From an uncultured Desulfuromonadales bacterium (GTDB taxonomy: Bacteria; Desulfobacterota; Desulfuromonadia; Desulfuromonadales; Geopsychrobacteraceae): a DNA stretch of 6,393 nucleotides. The DNA is taken from assembly GCA_947259685.1 (NCBI GenBank), contig CAMYNC010000073.1, positions 17,745 through 24,137 of the forward strand. Direction: 5' to 3'. A program made the translations under genes and the position numbers. Every line of letters starts with the position of its first letter. Position 1 is the stretch's first letter. The notes under the pieces are model-generated. The model did no database searches and had not been told where the DNA came from. It worked only from the letters and a program-made list of their open reading frames with translations. Shown here piece by piece: positions 3,447 through 6,393 of the stretch.

Positions 3447-6393
3447 TCACGAAGCCGAATAATACTCTTGCAGCGGACTGACGTCAAGACTTTCTCGCAA
3501 CATCGCCAGAATGCCATCTGTCACCGCTTTAATACCGGCAACCGTGGTGTAGTAGGCCACTTCCTGCATCAGCGTTGAACGGCGGATCGAATAGGAATCA
3601 GCTACCGATTGAGCACCGAGGGTGGTATTGAACACCATGCAGATCTCGCGACTCTTGATTGCGTCAACACAATGGGGACGCCCCTCTTTGACCTTATTGA
3701 TCGCCTCGGCAGCCACCTCATTGGCGTTGAGATAATCAGCCGTGCCACTGGTCGCGACGATGCTGAATCCGGCGGCAACCAGCTTTTTGACCGGCTCGAG
3801 AATCTGCTCTTTGTCCGAATCTTTGACACTGACGAAGATCTTCCCTTCACGCGGCAATTTGACACCAGCACCCAACTGGGCCTTAGCGAAGGCTTTGCCG
3901 AAATCATAGTCAATGCCCATAACCTCACCGGTCGATTTCATCTCTGGCCCAAGCAGGGTGTCAACCCCGGGGAACTTCACAAAGGGAAAAACCGCCTCTT
4001 TCACCGAGACATATTCGGGAATGATATCGCCGGAAACATTCTGTTCCTGGAGCGACTGCCCGGCCATCACCTTGGCAGCAATCTGCGCCAGTTGACGACC
4101 GGTTGCTTTGGATACAAAGGGAACCGTCCGGCTGGCTCGTGGATTAACCTCTATCAGGTAGATGGTTTCACCTTTGACGGCAAACTGGATGTTCATCAGG
4201 CCGATGACCTTCAACTCAAGAGCCAGTTCGATGGTCTGTCGACGGATCTCGGCAATGACCCCCTGTGACAACGAGTAGGGAGGCAGAGCGCAGGCCGAAT
4301 CACCTGAATGGATCCCCGCTTCCTCGATATGCTGCATGATGCCGCCGATGACGACCTCAGTGCCGTCGGACAGGGCATCGACATCCACCTCGATGGCATC
4401 CTGCAAAAATTTATCGATCAGAATCGGATGCTCGGGGGAGGCTTCAACGGCGTACTTCATATAATTGCGCAGCCGTTCCACATCGTAGACGATCTCCATG
4501 GCCCGACCGCCAAGGACATAGGAGGGGCGCACCACCACTGGATAACCGATCCGACCGGCAATTTTTTCCGCTTCTTCGAAGGAACGGGCAATGCCGTTTT
4601 CCGGCTGCAGCAGATTGAGCTTATGCAACAGCGCCTGGAAGCGTTCGCGATCTTCAGCGCGGTCGATGGCATCGGGGGAAGTGCCGATGATCGGCACGCC
4701 GGCCTTCTCCAGTGCTACCGCCAGTTTCAGCGGGGTCTGCCCACCGTACTGGACGATTACCCCTTCCGGTTTTTCGGTTGCGACAATTTCCAGCACGTCT
4801 TCCAAAGTCAACGGCTCAAAGTAGAGACGATCGGAGGTGTCGTAGTCGGTGGATACCGTCTCCGGGTTGCAGTTGACCATGATGGTTTCGAAGCCAGCTG
4901 CAGCCAGAGCGAAAACCCCGTGCACGCAGCAGTAGTCAAATTCAATCCCCTGGCCGATCCGGTTCGGACCGCCGCCAAGGATCATGATCTTCCGCTGGTC
5001 AGTCGGCTCTGCTTCGCACTCCGATTCGTAGCTGGAGTAGAGATACGGGGTAAAGGCCTCGAACTCTGCCCCGCAGGTATCAACCCGCTTGTAAACCGGG
5101 CGTACGCCATGCTTATGGCGCAGCTCACGCACATCCAGCTCGGTCACCTCCCAAAGTGCAGCCAGTCGCTTGTCAGCGAACCCGTATTTCTTAGCCTCCC
5201 GAAGCAGCTCAAGAAATTGCTCACCCTGATTGGCAATCAGATTTTTCTGGGTGACCAGCAGCGATTCCATTTCAATGATTTGCTCGATATTGCGCAGAAA
5301 CCAGGGATCGATACCGGTCAGCTGGTGAATTTCATCGATACTGAAACCGGCGCGGATGGCATCACCGATGTGCCACATCCGATCGCAGTTGGGAATGCGC
5401 AGATTGGTGCGCAGTTCATCCAGTTCGGTCTGAGTCAGGGTGCGCCGGTAATCACCGGGTTTTTCGAACAAGCGGCTCTCAAAGCCGTGGGAACCGATTT
5501 CAAGGGAACGCAGTGCTTTCTGCAGACTTTCCTTAAAGGTTCGGCCGATCGACATCGCCTCCCCAACCGATTTCATCTGGGTCGTCAAGGTCGCGTCAGC
5601 CTGCGGGAACTTTTCGAAGGTAAAGCGCGGCACCTTAGTGACCACGTAATCAATCGTCGGTTCAAAGGAGGCCAGGGTCTCACGGGTAATATCGTTTGAA
5701 AGTTCGTCCAACCGGTAGCCGACCGCAAGTTTAGCGGCAATCTTGGCAATCGGGAAGCCAGTCGCTTTGGAGGCTAACGCCGAAGAACGGGACACCCGTG
5801 GATTCATCTCGATAACCACCAGCCGGCCATCCTTCGGATTCACCCCAAATTGGATGTTGGAGCCACCAGTATCGACACCGATCTCACGGATGATCTTAAG
5901 CGAAGCATCGCGCAGAATTTGGTATTCTTTGTCGGTCAAAGTCTGGGCCGGGGCAACGGTGATCGAATCACCGGTATGCACGCCCATGGCATCGAAGTTC
6001 TCGATGGAACAGATGATAACCACGTTGTCGGCCGTATCGCGCATGACCTCAAGTTCATACTCTTTCCAGCCGATCACCGACTCCTCAATCAGAATCTCAT
6101 TGGTCGGTGAGGCTTCAATTCCGGCCAGCGACATCCGCTCGTACTCTTCCAAATTGTAAGCGATGCCGCCGCCAGTACCGCCCAGGGTAAATGAGGGTCG
6201 GATTATTGCCGGGAAGCCAACATAGTCGACAATCTGCATCGCTTCTTTGTAACTATGCGCCAAACCGGAACGCGGCACTGCGAGACCGATCTTCTCCATC
6301 GCCTGCTTAAACAGAGTGCGATCCTCGGCCTTTTTGATTGGACCTAATCGGGCACCGATCAACTCGACGTTGAACTTTTCAAGCACACCTGCT
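3447..6393 (-). CDS. carB: Carbamoyl-phosphate synthase large subunit, 5' end outside window
   Basis: With the CarA glutaminase this enzyme makes carbamoyl phosphate from glutamine, bicarbonate and two ATP for pyrimidine and arginine synthesis. About 980 residues are present. The frame continues past the window edge as A-G-V-L-E-K, and alignment by eye to E. coli CarB suggests about 106 N-terminal residues are missing. Numbered from the GTG-encoded V at 6386, visible parts are: first ATP-grasp half (1-295, with [10 protein letters not shown] and [10 protein letters not shown]193/N195/R197 as metal and nucleotide ligands); oligomerisation domain (300-445); second half starting at [20 protein letters not shown] (466) with IEVNPRASR (E746/N748); and the C-terminal MGS-like allosteric domain (845-979). 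In the last, ATSGT, NKVKEG and FNTT keep the residues that bind UMP/IMP in E. coli. No frameshift is seen. carA probably lies upstream, as in related operons. Confidence 0.98.
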   Translation of the reverse strand, partial: AGVLEKFNVELIGARLGPIKKAEDRTLFKQAMEKIGLAVPRSGLAHSYKEAMQIVDYVGFPAIIRPSFTLGGTGGGIAYNLEEYERMSLAGIEASPTNEILIEESVIGWKEYELEVMRDTADNVVIICSIENFDAMGVHTGDSITVAPAQTLTDKEYQILRDASLKIIREIGVDTGGSNIQFGVNPKDGRLVVIEMNPRVSRSSALASKATGFPIAKIAAKLAVGYRLDELSNDITRETLASFEPTIDYVVTKVPRFTFEKFPQADATLTTQMKSVGEAMSIGRTFKESLQKALRSLEIGSHGFESRLFEKPGDYRRTLTQTELDELRTNLRIPNCDRMWHIGDAIRAGFSIDEIHQLTGIDPWFLRNIEQIIEMESLLVTQKNLIANQGEQFLELLREAKKYGFADKRLAALWEVTELDVRELRHKHGVRPVYKRVDTCGAEFEAFTPYLYSSYESECEAEPTDQRKIMILGGGPNRIGQGIEFDYCCVHGVFALAAAGFETIMVNCNPETVSTDYDTSDRLYFEPLTLEDVLEIVATEKPEGVIVQYGGQTPLKLAVALEKAGVPIIGTSPDAIDRAEDRERFQALLHKLNLLQPENGIARSFEEAEKIAGRIGYPVVVRPSYVLGGRAMEIVYDVERLRNYMKYAVEASPEHPILIDKFLQDAIEVDVDALSDGTEVVIGGIMQHIEEAGIHSGDSACALPPYSLSQGVIAEIRRQTIELALELKVIGLMNIQFAVKGETIYLIEVNPRASRTVPFVSKATGRQLAQIAAKVMAGQSLQEQNVSGDIIPEYVSVKEAVFPFVKFPGVDTLLGPEMKSTGEVMGIDYDFGKAFAKAQLGAGVKLPREGKIFVSVKDSDKEQILEPVKKLVAAGFSIVATSGTADYLNANEVAAEAINKVKEGRPHCVDAIKSREICMVFNTTLGAQSVADSYSIRRSTLMQEVAYYTTVAGIKAVTDGILAMLRESLDVSPLQEYYSAS

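Noticed and set aside
4308..5699. 463-codon open frame on the plus strand
   Set aside because: It lies wholly antisense to highly conserved carB domains. Its protein has no recognisable domain and no supported start, so it is a shadow frame. The same applies to 3609-4268, 5743-6159 and the shorter frames inside carB.
6384..6386. GTG at 6386 as the start of carB
   Set aside because: The frame stays open to the window edge with residues that match the family (A-G before V-L-E-K), and the N-terminal ~106 residues of CarB would otherwise be missing. It is an internal valine.
1..6393. CRISPR array, tRNA or rRNA genes, integron attC sites
   Set aside because: A scan of the sequence shows no regularly spaced direct repeats, no cloverleaf-like segments with a conserved T-loop, and no rRNA-like conserved blocks.

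Overview
The window looks like a chromosomal stretch from a Gram-negative bacterium. The best guess is a member of the Desulfuromonadota (Geobacter/Desulfuromonas-like, formerly Deltaproteobacteria). The clues are a carB-greA gene pair, a stand-alone PAS protein behind a close match to a sigma-54 (-24/-12) promoter, and the style of the transposase remnants. The taxonomic call is an inference; no rRNA or other marker is present.

Right half (about 2821-6393, minus strand): ordinary core genome. carB (large subunit of carbamoyl-phosphate synthase, 5' end cut by the window edge) is followed after 80 bp by greA (transcript-cleavage factor). An intrinsic terminator hairpin with an 8-base U-run lies between the two, directly against the greA ribosome binding site. 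A second strong terminator follows greA. This arrangement suggests that greA expression depends on read-through or attenuation.

Middle (about 1700-2820): an accessory strip. It holds a 113-aa single-domain PAS protein gene (minus strand) preceded by a near-consensus sigma-54 promoter and a second, weaker, offset match. Beyond that, on the plus strand, is the decayed C-terminal end of an IS91-like transposase with an in-frame stop, followed by a perfect 12-bp hairpin. The 250 bp between that hairpin and the greA terminator hold no convincing gene.

Left part (1-1697): downstream of the PAS gene is a decayed zinc-ribbon gene resembling DUF4145 proteins. It carries an apparent one-base deletion and then an in-frame stop. 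A complete 1060-bp IS1595-family element (313-1372) is inserted in its remains. The IS has perfect terminal inverted repeats, an intact 318-aa transposase and a perfect 8-bp target duplication, so it looks recent and potentially active. The host frame can be followed across the restored target site into the leftmost 300 bp, where it is interrupted by further stops.

Taken together, the window is a boundary between a conserved pyrimidine/transcription operon and a small island of mobile-element debris that still contains one apparently intact regulated gene, the PAS protein.
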